DNA from: CAZVON01 sp964628435
GTDB lineage: Bacteria; Patescibacteriota; Microgenomatia; Levybacterales; UBA12049
Length of the DNA: 53,080 nucleotides
Direction of reading: 5' to 3'
Assembly: GCA_964628435.1 (NCBI GenBank)
Contig: CAZVON010000006.1
Coordinates: 1-53,080, forward strand
Shown: positions 44,202 through 52,696 of the stretch, piece after piece
Numbering within the stretch: position 1 is the first letter of the stretch
How the letters are laid out: each line of letters opens with the position of its first letter
The notes under the pieces: generated by a model
Database searches by the model: none
What the model was told of the DNA's origin: nothing
Seen by the model: only the letters and a program-made list of their open reading frames with translations
Made by a program: the position numbers and the translations under genes

Positions 44202-45096
44202 AGCAATAAATAAGTCTGTTTTAAATTCTCAAGAATTACCTTTAACTATAGATAAAGACAGGAAGCTTTATAGATATTTACTTGATAACAATATTGCATA
44301 TTACTACTCAATAAATATATCTAAAAATAAGAGTAAATATGAGAAAGAAATTATAAAGGCTGGCAATGAGCTTAATGTTAAATATTTTAAGACCTTAAAA
44401 CTTATTAAAAAAGTTTGTAATGAAGGTGGTATAGAATTCTTACTTTTTAAGACATTTAAACATATCGATGAAGCGGTGGATGGCGATATTGATCTATTCA
44501 TAAAAGAAAAAGACTTTTCTAAGTTCTTACATCTACTAGAAAAAGAGGGATTTACCTGCGTCTTAGAGGGGATAAAAAAAGCCTTCTGCTCAAGAGATGA
44601 TTATTCGAAAATAGAACCGCGTACTACGATTTCTTTTCACGGAAAATTAATTCTAGACGAAAACGAGATTTGGAAAAATGCAAAAGAAGTAGTAGTTGAT
44701 AACATGAAGATAATGAGTACAACTCCAGAGATTGACACCCTTTTTATGCTTCTGAATATGTTTTACGGTCCTAACTATATAAAGCTTTATACGTATCTTA
44801 TCTTTAAAAAAATAAAACCCAAGAATCTTTATAGCCTTATAAAAAATGATGCAACAAAAGACCTATATCTAGCAGTAGAAATTCTTAATTCGCCTAAGGT
44901 GCTGGATAAACGGCTTCCTATCTTTCCGTCAGATATGGTTTTTGTAAAATGGTGGTTAAAAAAAATACTACCAAACACCCATATTTCTCTTTTTATAAAG
45001 GCAAAACACCTTCTTTTTTTTTACTATGCGAAATATGGATATATAATTTTCAATACGATTCCCTTCCGACATAACTGGAACACGATATATGTTTAA
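44191..45096 (+). CDS. Nucleotidyltransferase-like protein (NTP_transf_5-like)
   Basis: The core reads FLLFKTFKHIDEAVDGDIDLFI (84-105): the DGDIDLFI stretch with Asp99 and Asp101 fits the hG..D-D pattern of the nucleotidyltransferase superfamily, and a later acidic site follows (PEIDTLFMLL). The 301 residues fit the uncharacterised group found in glycan clusters. No membrane segment. Overlaps the kinase-like gene by 11 bases and the GT2 gene by 8, so the three proteins are made together. It may transfer a nucleotide or phospho-group to a product of the kinase; no direct evidence. Confidence 0.7.
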   Translation: MNYRAINKSVLNSQELPLTIDKDRKLYRYLLDNNIAYYYSINISKNKSKYEKEIIKAGNELNVKYFKTLKLIKKVCNEGGIEFLLFKTFKHIDEAVDGDIDLFIKEKDFSKFLHLLEKEGFTCVLEGIKKAFCSRDDYSKIEPRTTISFHGKLILDENEIWKNAKEVVVDNMKIMSTTPEIDTLFMLLNMFYGPNYIKLYTYLIFKKIKPKNLYSLIKNDATKDLYLAVEILNSPKVLDKRLPIFPSDMVFVKWWLKKILPNTHISLFIKAKHLLFFYYAKYGYIIFNTIPFRHNWNTIYV

Positions 45097-45916
45097 AAAA
45101 CCAGCAATTTCAGTTATCATGCCCGCATATAATGCACAAGAGTATCTGGGACGAGCAATAGAAAGTATATTAAGTCAAACGTTCAATGACTTTGAATTTA
45201 TTATTATTAACGACGCTTCTCAAGACAACACAGCTGAAATACTAGCAACATATCAAAAAAAAGATAAAAGAATTCGAGTCATTAAAAACAAAGAGCATTT
45301 ATTAATTGCGGCTTCATTAAATAAAGCAGTAAATACTTCAAGAGCGGCAATAATCGCTCGCATGGATGCCGATGATGTTTCAATGCCCAACAGGCTTGAA
45401 TTACAATATTCCTTTATGAGCAACAATCCCGATATAGCAGTGCTAGGCGCAAATATAACAATTGTTGACAAAAAAGGCACAGTTATCTTAAAAAGAGAAT
45501 ACCCGACTAAATCCGAAGAGCTAAAAAAAATTATGTTCCTTTATAGTCCCTTTGCTCATCCGGTAGTTATGTTCAGAAAGAAAGCATTTTTAGAATTTGG
45601 CGGATACAATTTAAAAATGGTTCCATGTGAGGATATAGATTTATGGTTTAAGATTGGAAGCAAATATAAATTTGCCTCTATTCCTGAATCAGTCTTACAA
45701 TACACTATTCTTCCTAACTCAAGTACTCATAAAAGCCTTAAATCGCTTGAACTACTCGGCTTCGAAATTAAACTTAAGGCAATTAGAAAATATGGTTATA
45801 AGCCAGGAATTTATGACATAATATATAACTTAGGAGAGTTAATAACTCTATGGTTTATGCCTACAGGTTTTAGGGTCTGGGTGTACAATTTTTTAAGAAG
45901 TAATAATTATATATAA
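45089..45916 (+). CDS. GT2 glycosyltransferase
   Basis: GT-A fold: ISVIMPAYNAQEYLGRAIES, IINDASQDNTAEIL, ARMDADDVSMPNRLE (metal-binding DADD near residue 91-94) and MVPCEDIDLWFKIG. The 275 residues end in a short hydrophobic stretch. Common in capsule and glycoprotein loci; donor sugar unknown. It overlaps the upstream gene by 8 bases and shares 1 base (TAATG) with the fucosyltransferase gene. Confidence 0.92.
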   Translation: MFKKPAISVIMPAYNAQEYLGRAIESILSQTFNDFEFIIINDASQDNTAEILATYQKKDKRIRVIKNKEHLLIAASLNKAVNTSRAAIIARMDADDVSMPNRLELQYSFMSNNPDIAVLGANITIVDKKGTVILKREYPTKSEELKKIMFLYSPFAHPVVMFRKKAFLEFGGYNLKMVPCEDIDLWFKIGSKYKFASIPESVLQYTILPNSSTHKSLKSLELLGFEIKLKAIRKYGYKPGIYDIIYNLGELITLWFMPTGFRVWVYNFLRSNNYI

Positions 45917-46929
45917 TGAAAAATGTTGCATTAAAACCCTTCGAGGGAGAAATTTTTCAGAAAAATGGAATATTTACCATAAAAGATGCATATTACAATT
46001 TTTTTGGATTAAAGGAATTTTTAGCTTCAAAAAAAATACAAATAGATACTATTGATCTTATCTCTAATCATAAAGAGATTGATAAGTACATTTACTGTGA
46101 TGTGCCTTTCCCTTGGAAAAAACACACTTGGTATCTTATTTTTCACAATAAAGGAAAAAATGTTCTGTTCTGCTTTGAAAGTCCGATAATAAATCCATTT
46201 AGTCATTTTAAACTCATTCACAAACTTTTTACAAAGGTATATACGTGGGATGATCATCTTATTGACAATAAAAAATACTTTAAGCTTTATATACCTCAAC
46301 TCAGTACGCATATAAGCCGAGAATCAATACCATTTAAAGAAAAAAAATTGCTAGTTTTAATAAATGCAAAAAAGTCTCTTCCTTTCTTTTTTAAAACACT
46401 CAGTGGAAAAAAAATAAATCTATTTAATGAACGATTAAAAGCAATTGAATATTTTAATGAAAAAGCATCTAGCGACTTCTCGCTGTTTGGCGGAGGTTGG
46501 GATCATCCCGACCCATTTAAGCCCAGTGAGCGTCTTTTTGGGTTTAAAAAATACAAAACATATAAAGGGTCTATTCCAAACGATGGAAAAATTGAGTTAC
46601 TTTCCCAATTTAAATTTTCAATTTGTTTTGAAAACACTTCTGCAAATGGTTATATTACTGAAAAAATTTTTGATTGTTTTAAGGCTCGCTGTGTTCCCAT
46701 CTATTGGGGTGCTCCCAACATAACAACATATATTAATAAAAATTGTTTTATCGACTTTAGGGAATTTGTGGACTATGAAAAACTACTCAAGTACTTAAGG
46801 AGTATTTCTGAAAAAGAGTATGATTCATATATTAAAAACATAGATAATTTTTTGTATAATCCTACTACGCGAGCCATTTGGTTCCAGGAAGGTTTTAAAA
46901 AAACATTTCTTAAAGCAATAATTGATTAA
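45916..46929 (+). CDS. GT10 fucosyltransferase-like protein
   Basis: Glycosyltransferase family 10 comprises alpha-1,3/4-fucosyltransferases that use GDP-fucose. The signature is clear: FKFSICFEN (232-240), TSANGYITEKIFDCF (241-255) and ARCVPIYWGAPN (257-268). Before it FGGGWDHPDP and GFKKYKTYKG fit the donor-site region. The 337 residues are typical for bacterial forms without heptad repeats. Cytoplasmic; no signal. The window has ManC (GDP-mannose) but no gmd or fcl for GDP-fucose, so these would have to lie elsewhere or another GDP-sugar is used. Part of the plus-strand operon. Confidence 0.92.
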   Translation: MKNVALKPFEGEIFQKNGIFTIKDAYYNFFGLKEFLASKKIQIDTIDLISNHKEIDKYIYCDVPFPWKKHTWYLIFHNKGKNVLFCFESPIINPFSHFKLIHKLFTKVYTWDDHLIDNKKYFKLYIPQLSTHISRESIPFKEKKLLVLINAKKSLPFFFKTLSGKKINLFNERLKAIEYFNEKASSDFSLFGGGWDHPDPFKPSERLFGFKKYKTYKGSIPNDGKIELLSQFKFSICFENTSANGYITEKIFDCFKARCVPIYWGAPNITTYINKNCFIDFREFVDYEKLLKYLRSISEKEYDSYIKNIDNFLYNPTTRAIWFQEGFKKTFLKAIID

Positions 46930-46940
46930 ATTCTCATAAG

Positions 46941-47773
46941 ATGAAAAATACCACCATTAAAGCAATAAATATAGCAAAATTCCTCGAAAAATTTGGTACA
47001 AAAGAAATAGATTTGGTAGAAAAAGGCTTGTTTACAAAAGAAGATCTTAACGAACTTTCAAAGTACGAAAGTCAATTAAGTTTGAGACAAAAAGTAAGTC
47101 TATTACCTTCATACTTTTTATTTGGATTTAAGAATCCAGGTTTTTTTTTCAGCTTTATAGTACCAAAAATGTTTTTANNNNNNNNNNAATAAAGACTATG
47201 GAAAGTTTACTGGATGTTTTAGATACCTTTAAAGAAAGAAAACTGATAAAAAATAATATACTGAAAAGCAGCATCATTTCGTCTTTTGATCCAAAAGTAA
47301 TTCTTGAAATAGGTACGTATCTCGGATGGGGAGCTGCATCACTTAAAACGGCCTGCCCCCATGCAACCGTATATTCATTAGATGTAAAAATAAACGTTTC
47401 AGCAAATAATCCAATAACTGAAAACACAATTGGATACTTCTTTAAGAAAAAGAGGATTTCTATAATGCAATTATGGGGAGACAGCCTTTTTTTTAATTTT
47501 AAGTCTATTCCCAATCCCGATGTAATATATATAGATGGAAATCACTCATATAAATATGTCTATAACGATCTAGAAAAATCCTCTAAGATAGTTAAGAAAT
47601 GTATTGTTGTGGATGACTTCATAACAAAAAACTCAGGTCAATTATATGGTCCATGGAATGAAGGAGTCGTATTGGCAACAATGAACTTTTTGAAAAAAAA
47701 TGGAAATTTATTTAAAGACGTTTATTGGATAAAAAACTCACCATATTGCATTCTTATTAAATCGTATGAATAA
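46941..47773 (+). CDS. Class I SAM methyltransferase (Methyltransf_24-like), interrupted by an assembly gap
   Basis: The N-terminal piece (46941-47177, 79 residues, starting MKNTTIKAINIAKFLEKFG) and the C-terminal piece (47188-47773) are in different frames, but a 10-N run of unknown true length lies between, so a frame change is expected and need not be a mutation. The C-terminal part has VILEIGTYLGWGAASL as SAM loop, VYSLDVK, DVIYIDGNHSYKYVYNDLE and VVDDF: the pattern of Methyltransf_24, which methylates sugars or metabolites. It ends at 47773 overlapping a likely start of the next gene by 8 bases. Confidence 0.8.
47178..47187. other. Assembly gap (10 N)
   Basis: Ten N within the methyltransferase gene. 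A run of exactly ten is a usual placeholder for a join of unknown length. Confidence 0.98.
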
Positions 47774-48619
47774 AAAAACAACAAGAGGATTTTTCTGAGA
47801 TACAAAATCTATTGGTCAATTTTACATCTTGCACGAAGTAACTATATCGTGCGTTTTATCATAATTTTTATAGCACATCTATTTTATGTAATCTTTCGAA
47901 GGGGCAAAACTTTTTTTCTGCAAGGAAAAGAATTTTCATATTTCTATCATCCCTACAATAGAACAATAGCGAGCGAGAGAATCGTAGAAATCTCACTGGC
48001 AAAGAATGTAATGAATTACTTTACATACCATGATAAGAAAATCCTGGAAGTAGGACACGTACTCTCCCACTATTTTCCAGTTCGATGCGATATTCTCGAT
48101 AAATATGAAAAGGGTAAGGGGGTAATAAACCAAGATGTAGAAAAATTTAAAACCAAAAAGAAATATGATTTGATTATCAGTATATCAACCATGGAGCATG
48201 TTGGATGGAGTTATGGTGAAGAAAAAAAACCTGAAAAATTCTCCAGGGGAATTAACAATCTTAAAAAAAACCTTTCGCAAACAGGAATTATTTTTGTTAC
48301 TTTCCCGATTTTTTATAATCCATATATTACACAATTAATCAAAGAGGAAAAAATGCCATTCAACACACAATACTTTATGAAAAGAGTATCTTTCTGGAAT
48401 GAATGGGTTGAAATAAACTATGAAGAAGCAATGAAAGGACAACTTTATGATAACTACTATGCAAACGCAAACATTCTGTATATTGGAATATATTCTAAAA
48501 AGAAACCAAAGCTATCATTTCCCTACGATTCACATCCTGGGATAAAAAATAGATTTAAGCTATTAAATCTCGCAAAAGCTCCTTACCGATTTCTTTATTC
48601 TTTTATAGAATACATTTAA
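47766..48619 (+). CDS. Class I SAM methyltransferase (DUF268-like), apparent frameshift near the start
   Basis: From GTG 47849 an intact frame of 256 residues has KILEVGHVLSHYFPVRCDILD, KYEKGKGVINQD, YDLIISISTMEHVGW and TFPIFYNP: a SAM methyltransferase pattern common in glycan loci. However ATG 47766 overlaps the previous gene by 8 bases and reads MNKKTTRGF, then stops after a T5 run (47790-47794). One extra T there would join it to the downstream frame, which is open from 47774 and continues FLRYKIYWSILHLARSNYI. So the true gene probably starts at 47766 with one base lost, by error or mutation. If not, translation from GTG 47849 makes a slightly shortened protein. Confidence 0.78.
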
Positions 48620-48653
48620 ATGTATACAAAAAAAACACTAGTCAATTTTAAGC

Positions 48654-50104
48654 TTAGCTAAAGTTTTTTAAAACATTTTTTGCCACCCATGATGCATGAG
48701 CCATTATAGTTAAGGTGGGTGGTTTTGCGGGTAACGCTCTCCATGCTGAAGAATCTGCAACGTAAATTCTTTTACCTTGATGAAGCTTACCCTCCTTGTC
48801 AACTGATAATTTACCTGGTTTTAATCGGAATGGAATTCCTCCAGCGTAATGAGCAGTCACATAATCGCTTATGGTCTTTATTGGAAATAAACCAATAGAA
48901 TTTAAATACCCAGCAATCTTTTTCATTTCTACCTTATGTGTATTTTTTTCTTCTTTTAATTCTTCAAAATAAATATACATAATGTCTTTATCTTCATTTT
49001 TTTTTAGAAAACAGTATTTTTTTTCTGTTTATTCATATGGAAACCGAATGTCTGCTATAATTAAATAAGGAGCACCAATAGAAAGAAAAGGTTATACTAA
49101 ATTATTTTGGGATAAAAGAATCTGCCAGATATAATGATGTTTCTACAATAATANNNNNNNNNNGTTAGAGATTTTTGAAGAGCTGCTTTACTAAATCCAT
49201 ATAACTGAATAAAATAAGACCCTAGGCCATACAGGCCTCTTGTACTTGATATAACAATTTGTCCCTTAGGTTTAGGTTTTTTCAATGCGCCCATTCTTAA
49301 GATTGCTCTTGGATGTAAACAAAAGCTTACATAGTGAGCTTTTGTTAAAAATGTAGTCTTGAAATTAAATAAATTATAACTTCTTAATAGAATTCTTGTA
49401 GAATTGATTGACCCTGCGGCCAAAATCACAAACCGAGCAAAGAAAATTGATTTACTATTGTTCTCTATAGAAACGCAGTGTACCTCTACATTTTCTTCTT
49501 TATTCTTTAAAACATTGACTATTTTATTGGGGATATAGGTAAAGTTTTTGAATTTTTTAAAAAATTCAATATCTGAACTAGTTTTGTAAAAATGCGCAAC
49601 AGAAACTTCTCTCAATACGTTTTCTTCATTAGATTTTTTTGAAGATTTCAAAAGTAACTCACTATGTACGTCAAGGTAAGAGTGCGTTTGAAGGTTTATT
49701 CTACAAGCAATTTCCTTATACTCTTTCTGAATTTCAGAGGGAGAAAGACCAATCCTTTTTAGTTCTGAATTTGTAAAAAAATCACATATTCCATGCCATT
49801 GCTGAGTTAATCCTCCTTTAGCTAAACTTTGTATTACTTCTATATTGCTTTCGAGCTTTAAAAGCTTATAGGTCTTATTAAATACATAGCTGCTACTTTT
49901 AATCAAATCGTACGCATTACTACTTTTAAAAACATTTAGTTCTGGCAATAAGTTACGTTTCCCGTCCTTTTTTCTACTATCTAATCCTACATCAATAATG
50001 GCAACCCTTAATCCTGATTTCACTAATGGATGTGCTGCATGAACACCTGCCGGACCTGATCCTATAATAATAGTGTCATATGTATATCTAGAAGTCGTTT
50101 GCAT
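48654..50104 (-). pseudogene. GMC-type FAD oxidoreductase, broken and interrupted by a gap
   Basis: The N-terminal part (from ATG 50104) has the FAD-binding YDTIIIGSGPAGVHAAHPL and a substrate domain through LAAGSINSTRILL, up to the 10-N run at 49154-49163. The C-terminal end (48654-48980) has the GMC_oxred_C pattern GGIPFRLKPGKLSVD, RIYVADSSAWRALPAKPPTLTIMAHA. In between (about 48981-49153) every frame is interrupted: one frame gives IIVETSLYLADSFIPK then stops, another gives GAPYLIIADIRFPYE, a TAA, then TEKKYCFLKKNEDKDIM. At least one in-frame stop and one frame change remain. Either a pseudogene or poor consensus at the scaffold joint. Confidence 0.8.
49154..49163. other. Assembly gap (10 N)
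   Basis: Ten N inside the GMC-type oxidoreductase gene, the second scaffold join in 2 kb. Confidence 0.98.
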
Positions 50105-50118
50105 TTCCAGTAAATATG

Positions 50119-50868
50119 CTATTTCTTACAAATAAATACAAAACTGTAAGCTAAATAAAATGGGACGAATTTGTGAAGAAATAAATTATATAACTTCAAA
50201 ACCGCTGGACTTGCATACTTAGTTCCTCCAATATAATCAAATCTATATGAGCTAACAACTCTTAATTTCCCTTTTTCTATAACATCAACCCATCCCTGGT
50301 ATGTATAGAATTTTTCTAGCGAATAATCGTATATTTTCTTGCCCTCTGCACTTGATCCACCATGACTAGGCATAGAACCATTCCAAAACGCAAGCCATAT
50401 ATAACCAATAAACATTAAGTTTGGGACAAATATAATTGCGGTGCCCTGAGGAGTCAACAGTCTCTTTATTTCTTTTATTCCAGCAGTAGGATTATTGAAA
50501 TATTCTACTCCACCCAAACAAGTAATGTAATCAAATTGATTATCGTCTAATGATATACTTTCTGCATCATCTACGGTAAATTTCGCTCTTTTTACAATTT
50601 TTATCGCCTTTTCAACAGCATATCGTGAAATATCTGATCCGAAAAGCTGAAGCCTTGAATTTATCTCTGAAACAGATTTTAAAAATAACCCTTTGCCACA
50701 GGCAATATCTAGCAACTTTCCTTTTGTATTATCCGTAATATGAAGATATTTAAAAACAGTATCATGAAGAAACGAAAAATTTTTTATATCATCATTAAGA
50801 TTTAGCTGATACACTTCCTTATGCCAAGAATCATATACATGCTGTCTTTTTTGAGAATTTTTATTCAT
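50119..50868 (-). CDS. Class I SAM methyltransferase
   Basis: KGKLLDIACGKGLFLKSV is the SAM loop, followed by LFGSDISRYAVEKA, DAESISLDDNQFDYITCLGGVEYF (motif II to III) and LTPQGTAIIFVPN, the Methyltransf_11 pattern. The 249 residues are typical. The late part with VPNLMFIGYIWLAFWNG looks amphipathic. Next to the broken oxidoreductase gene (14 bases), so originally one transcript. Substrate unknown, probably a sugar or lipid-linked intermediate. Confidence 0.9.
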   Translation of the reverse strand: MNKNSQKRQHVYDSWHKEVYQLNLNDDIKNFSFLHDTVFKYLHITDNTKGKLLDIACGKGLFLKSVSEINSRLQLFGSDISRYAVEKAIKIVKRAKFTVDDAESISLDDNQFDYITCLGGVEYFNNPTAGIKEIKRLLTPQGTAIIFVPNLMFIGYIWLAFWNGSMPSHGGSSAEGKKIYDYSLEKFYTYQGWVDVIEKGKLRVVSSYRFDYIGGTKYASPAVLKLYNLFLHKFVPFYLAYSFVFICKK

Positions 50869-50980
50869 TTCTTAAAAACGATCTCTACAATCCTATCACA
50901 CCCATGTAACTTTCACAAGAATATTCAAATTTTTCGACCCTGACGGATTATGAAAACTACAAAATTATAAAACTATATGA

Positions 50981-50986
50981 TATGAT
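50981..50986 (+). promoter_or_regulatory. -10 element of the glycerophosphodiesterase-like gene
   Basis: TATGAT ending 6 bases before ATG 50993; an overlapping TATGAT is at 50976-50981. Expected start of transcription at or next to the ATG. Confidence 0.45.
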
Positions 50987-50992
50987 TTTTCT

Positions 50993-51862
50993 ATGAATCC
51001 TCTACGCAACCAAATCATAACTCATCGAGGACTGGAACCAAGTAATCCAAATTTTTTCTCGGAAAGCAGCTTTGAAGCATTCGAAAATCATTTATCTCGA
51101 GGATTTGGAATAGAATTTGATGTTAACTTTACAAAAGATGGCATAATAATCTGGCATGATGCTAACTTAAAGCGTCTTACAAGCGGGAAAGATTCCCGAG
51201 AGTTTCGAAATCTAACTACTCCAGATGTGCTTTCCATAAAAATTTTAAAGGGGAGATTGTGCACGCTAGATGAAGTACTAGAATTAATTAGGAACAGTTC
51301 CTCTACAGTAAATGCGCTTCATCTAAAAGGTCGTTATCAAGAACTGCATTATATAGATAGAATTATTGAAGTAATAGAAAAACATCCCAGTCTTTATGAA
51401 CAAATGTTTATTTTTGATGTTAAACCAGAAGCTGCAAAATATATAAGAGCGAAAAACCCTAGACTTCTTCTGAGTCCTTCTGTTGTCCATGCTTTTGACA
51501 TAAAACGTTTTGATACCTTTGTCAATAACACATCAGTAACAATTGATGAAGCCGTACAATATAAAAAAGAAGGCCTGTATGATTGGGCCTGGTTAGACGA
51601 ATGGGATCTCACCGACGAGAATGGAAAAAGAAAAAAACTGTACACAAGAGAAAATTTTGACAAAATAAGAGATGCTGGTTACAAAATTTCTCTGGTAACC
51701 CCTGAGCTTCATGGAACATCTCCTGGGCTGTATGGCGGAGAATCTCATCCTGATGCGAGAGATAAAAAACTACTCTTCAAGCGAATAAAAGAAATTATTG
51801 ATCTTAAACCGGATGCTATTTGCACTGACCACCCCGAAGCAGTTCTTAAATTAAGAATCTAG
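50993..51862 (+). CDS. Glycerophosphodiester phosphodiesterase-like protein
   Basis: TIM-barrel GDPD pattern: ITHRGLEPSN near residue 9-18 with the catalytic His-Arg, GIEFDVNFTKDGIIIWHD (about 38-55) with the metal ligands Glu and Asp and the second His. There is no signal peptide, so it is cytoplasmic. The 289 residues fit. The C-terminal ICTDHPEAVL is usual for the family. It could release glycerol-phosphate or act on a related phosphodiester in the glycan; it stands convergent with a sugar-nucleotidyltransferase gene, the ends overlapping by 4 bases. Confidence 0.87.
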   Translation: MNPLRNQIITHRGLEPSNPNFFSESSFEAFENHLSRGFGIEFDVNFTKDGIIIWHDANLKRLTSGKDSREFRNLTTPDVLSIKILKGRLCTLDEVLELIRNSSSTVNALHLKGRYQELHYIDRIIEVIEKHPSLYEQMFIFDVKPEAAKYIRAKNPRLLLSPSVVHAFDIKRFDTFVNNTSVTIDEAVQYKKEGLYDWAWLDEWDLTDENGKRKKLYTRENFDKIRDAGYKISLVTPELHGTSPGLYGGESHPDARDKKLLFKRIKEIIDLKPDAICTDHPEAVLKLRI

Positions 51863-52662
51863 TTGTAATTTGCTTCGAAAAACTCAACGTCTTTTGGAGT
51901 ACCTAGTCCCCACATTTTTGGTGTTACCGCGGCTTTTATCTTCATACCTTTTTTAATCATTCTTTGATAAAGAGGAGCGATGTAGAATTCCTGTTTCCCC
52001 TCTGGGCCATAAAGATTTCCCGCTTTAATCATTTCCTCTGCTTCTCGGACAAAAATATTCCCGTGAGAGAAATAATAAGCGCCAATATTTGCATAGGCAC
52101 CTCTCTTTGCAAGATCCGCATCTTTTTCCCCCACAGCGATTGCTGTAAAATTTTCATCAAACAGAGTATAACTCCACTTCGGCTCTTTATCGGGTGGTTG
52201 GAAAACAGGTATTACACCTTGAACATCTTCTTCCTTGGAGATAATTGTTTGATACAAACTATTCCCATCAAAATAATGATCCGAGTCTGAAATAAGAACA
52301 TCTTCATCTGTATTAATAAATTCTTTTGCGCAAAGAGCCGTTTCCAAGGCTCCTCTGGTTACTTGCGGAATAAGCATTACCGAGATTTCTTTTCCAAACA
52401 AATTCTTGAGTAAAGCACTTATACCATATTGAGATTCTTGCTCCTCAAGAGAAATAAAGAGGAGCTTTGAAAGAGAAACTTTCATGTCGGTAGTTGCGCT
52501 TCGCTTTGAGGAGTCTAGAAAAGGTAAAGACTCCATTGCCCACTGCACCATCGGTTTACCTTTTACGACAATGAGCGGTTTCGGTTTCCTATTCTCTGTG
52601 TTAGAATCAGAAACAAGTTGAAATCTTGATCCTCTTCCAGCCATCGGCACAATAATTTTCAT
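51859..52662 (-). CDS. Sugar nucleotidyltransferase-like protein
   Basis: Rossmann-like NTP_transferase: MAGRGSRF (7-14) with KPKPLIVVKGKPMVQWAM (27-44), ISDSDHYFDG (metal-binding SDSD) and a ...PKMWGLGTPKDVEFF end. The 267 residues are short, i.e. only the catalytic domain. Related enzymes in capsule loci couple CTP or another NTP to a polyol or sugar phosphate; the neighbour at 50993 is a phosphodiesterase, so a glycerol- or polyol-phosphate modification is a possible theme. A TATACT lies 10 bases before the ATG. Confidence 0.85.
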   Translation of the reverse strand: MKIIVPMAGRGSRFQLVSDSNTENRKPKPLIVVKGKPMVQWAMESLPFLDSSKRSATTDMKVSLSKLLFISLEEQESQYGISALLKNLFGKEISVMLIPQVTRGALETALCAKEFINTDEDVLISDSDHYFDGNSLYQTIISKEEDVQGVIPVFQPPDKEPKWSYTLFDENFTAIAVGEKDADLAKRGAYANIGAYYFSHGNIFVREAEEMIKAGNLYGPEGKQEFYIAPLYQRMIKKGMKIKAAVTPKMWGLGTPKDVEFFEANYN

Positions 52663-52696
52663 ATATATTGAGAGTATATCATATAATCATAAAACA

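Noticed and set aside
48610..48625. ATACATTTAAATGTAT palindrome at the end of the methyltransferase as a terminator
   Set aside because: On the plus strand it is followed by A, not T, and on the minus strand the T-run precedes rather than follows it.
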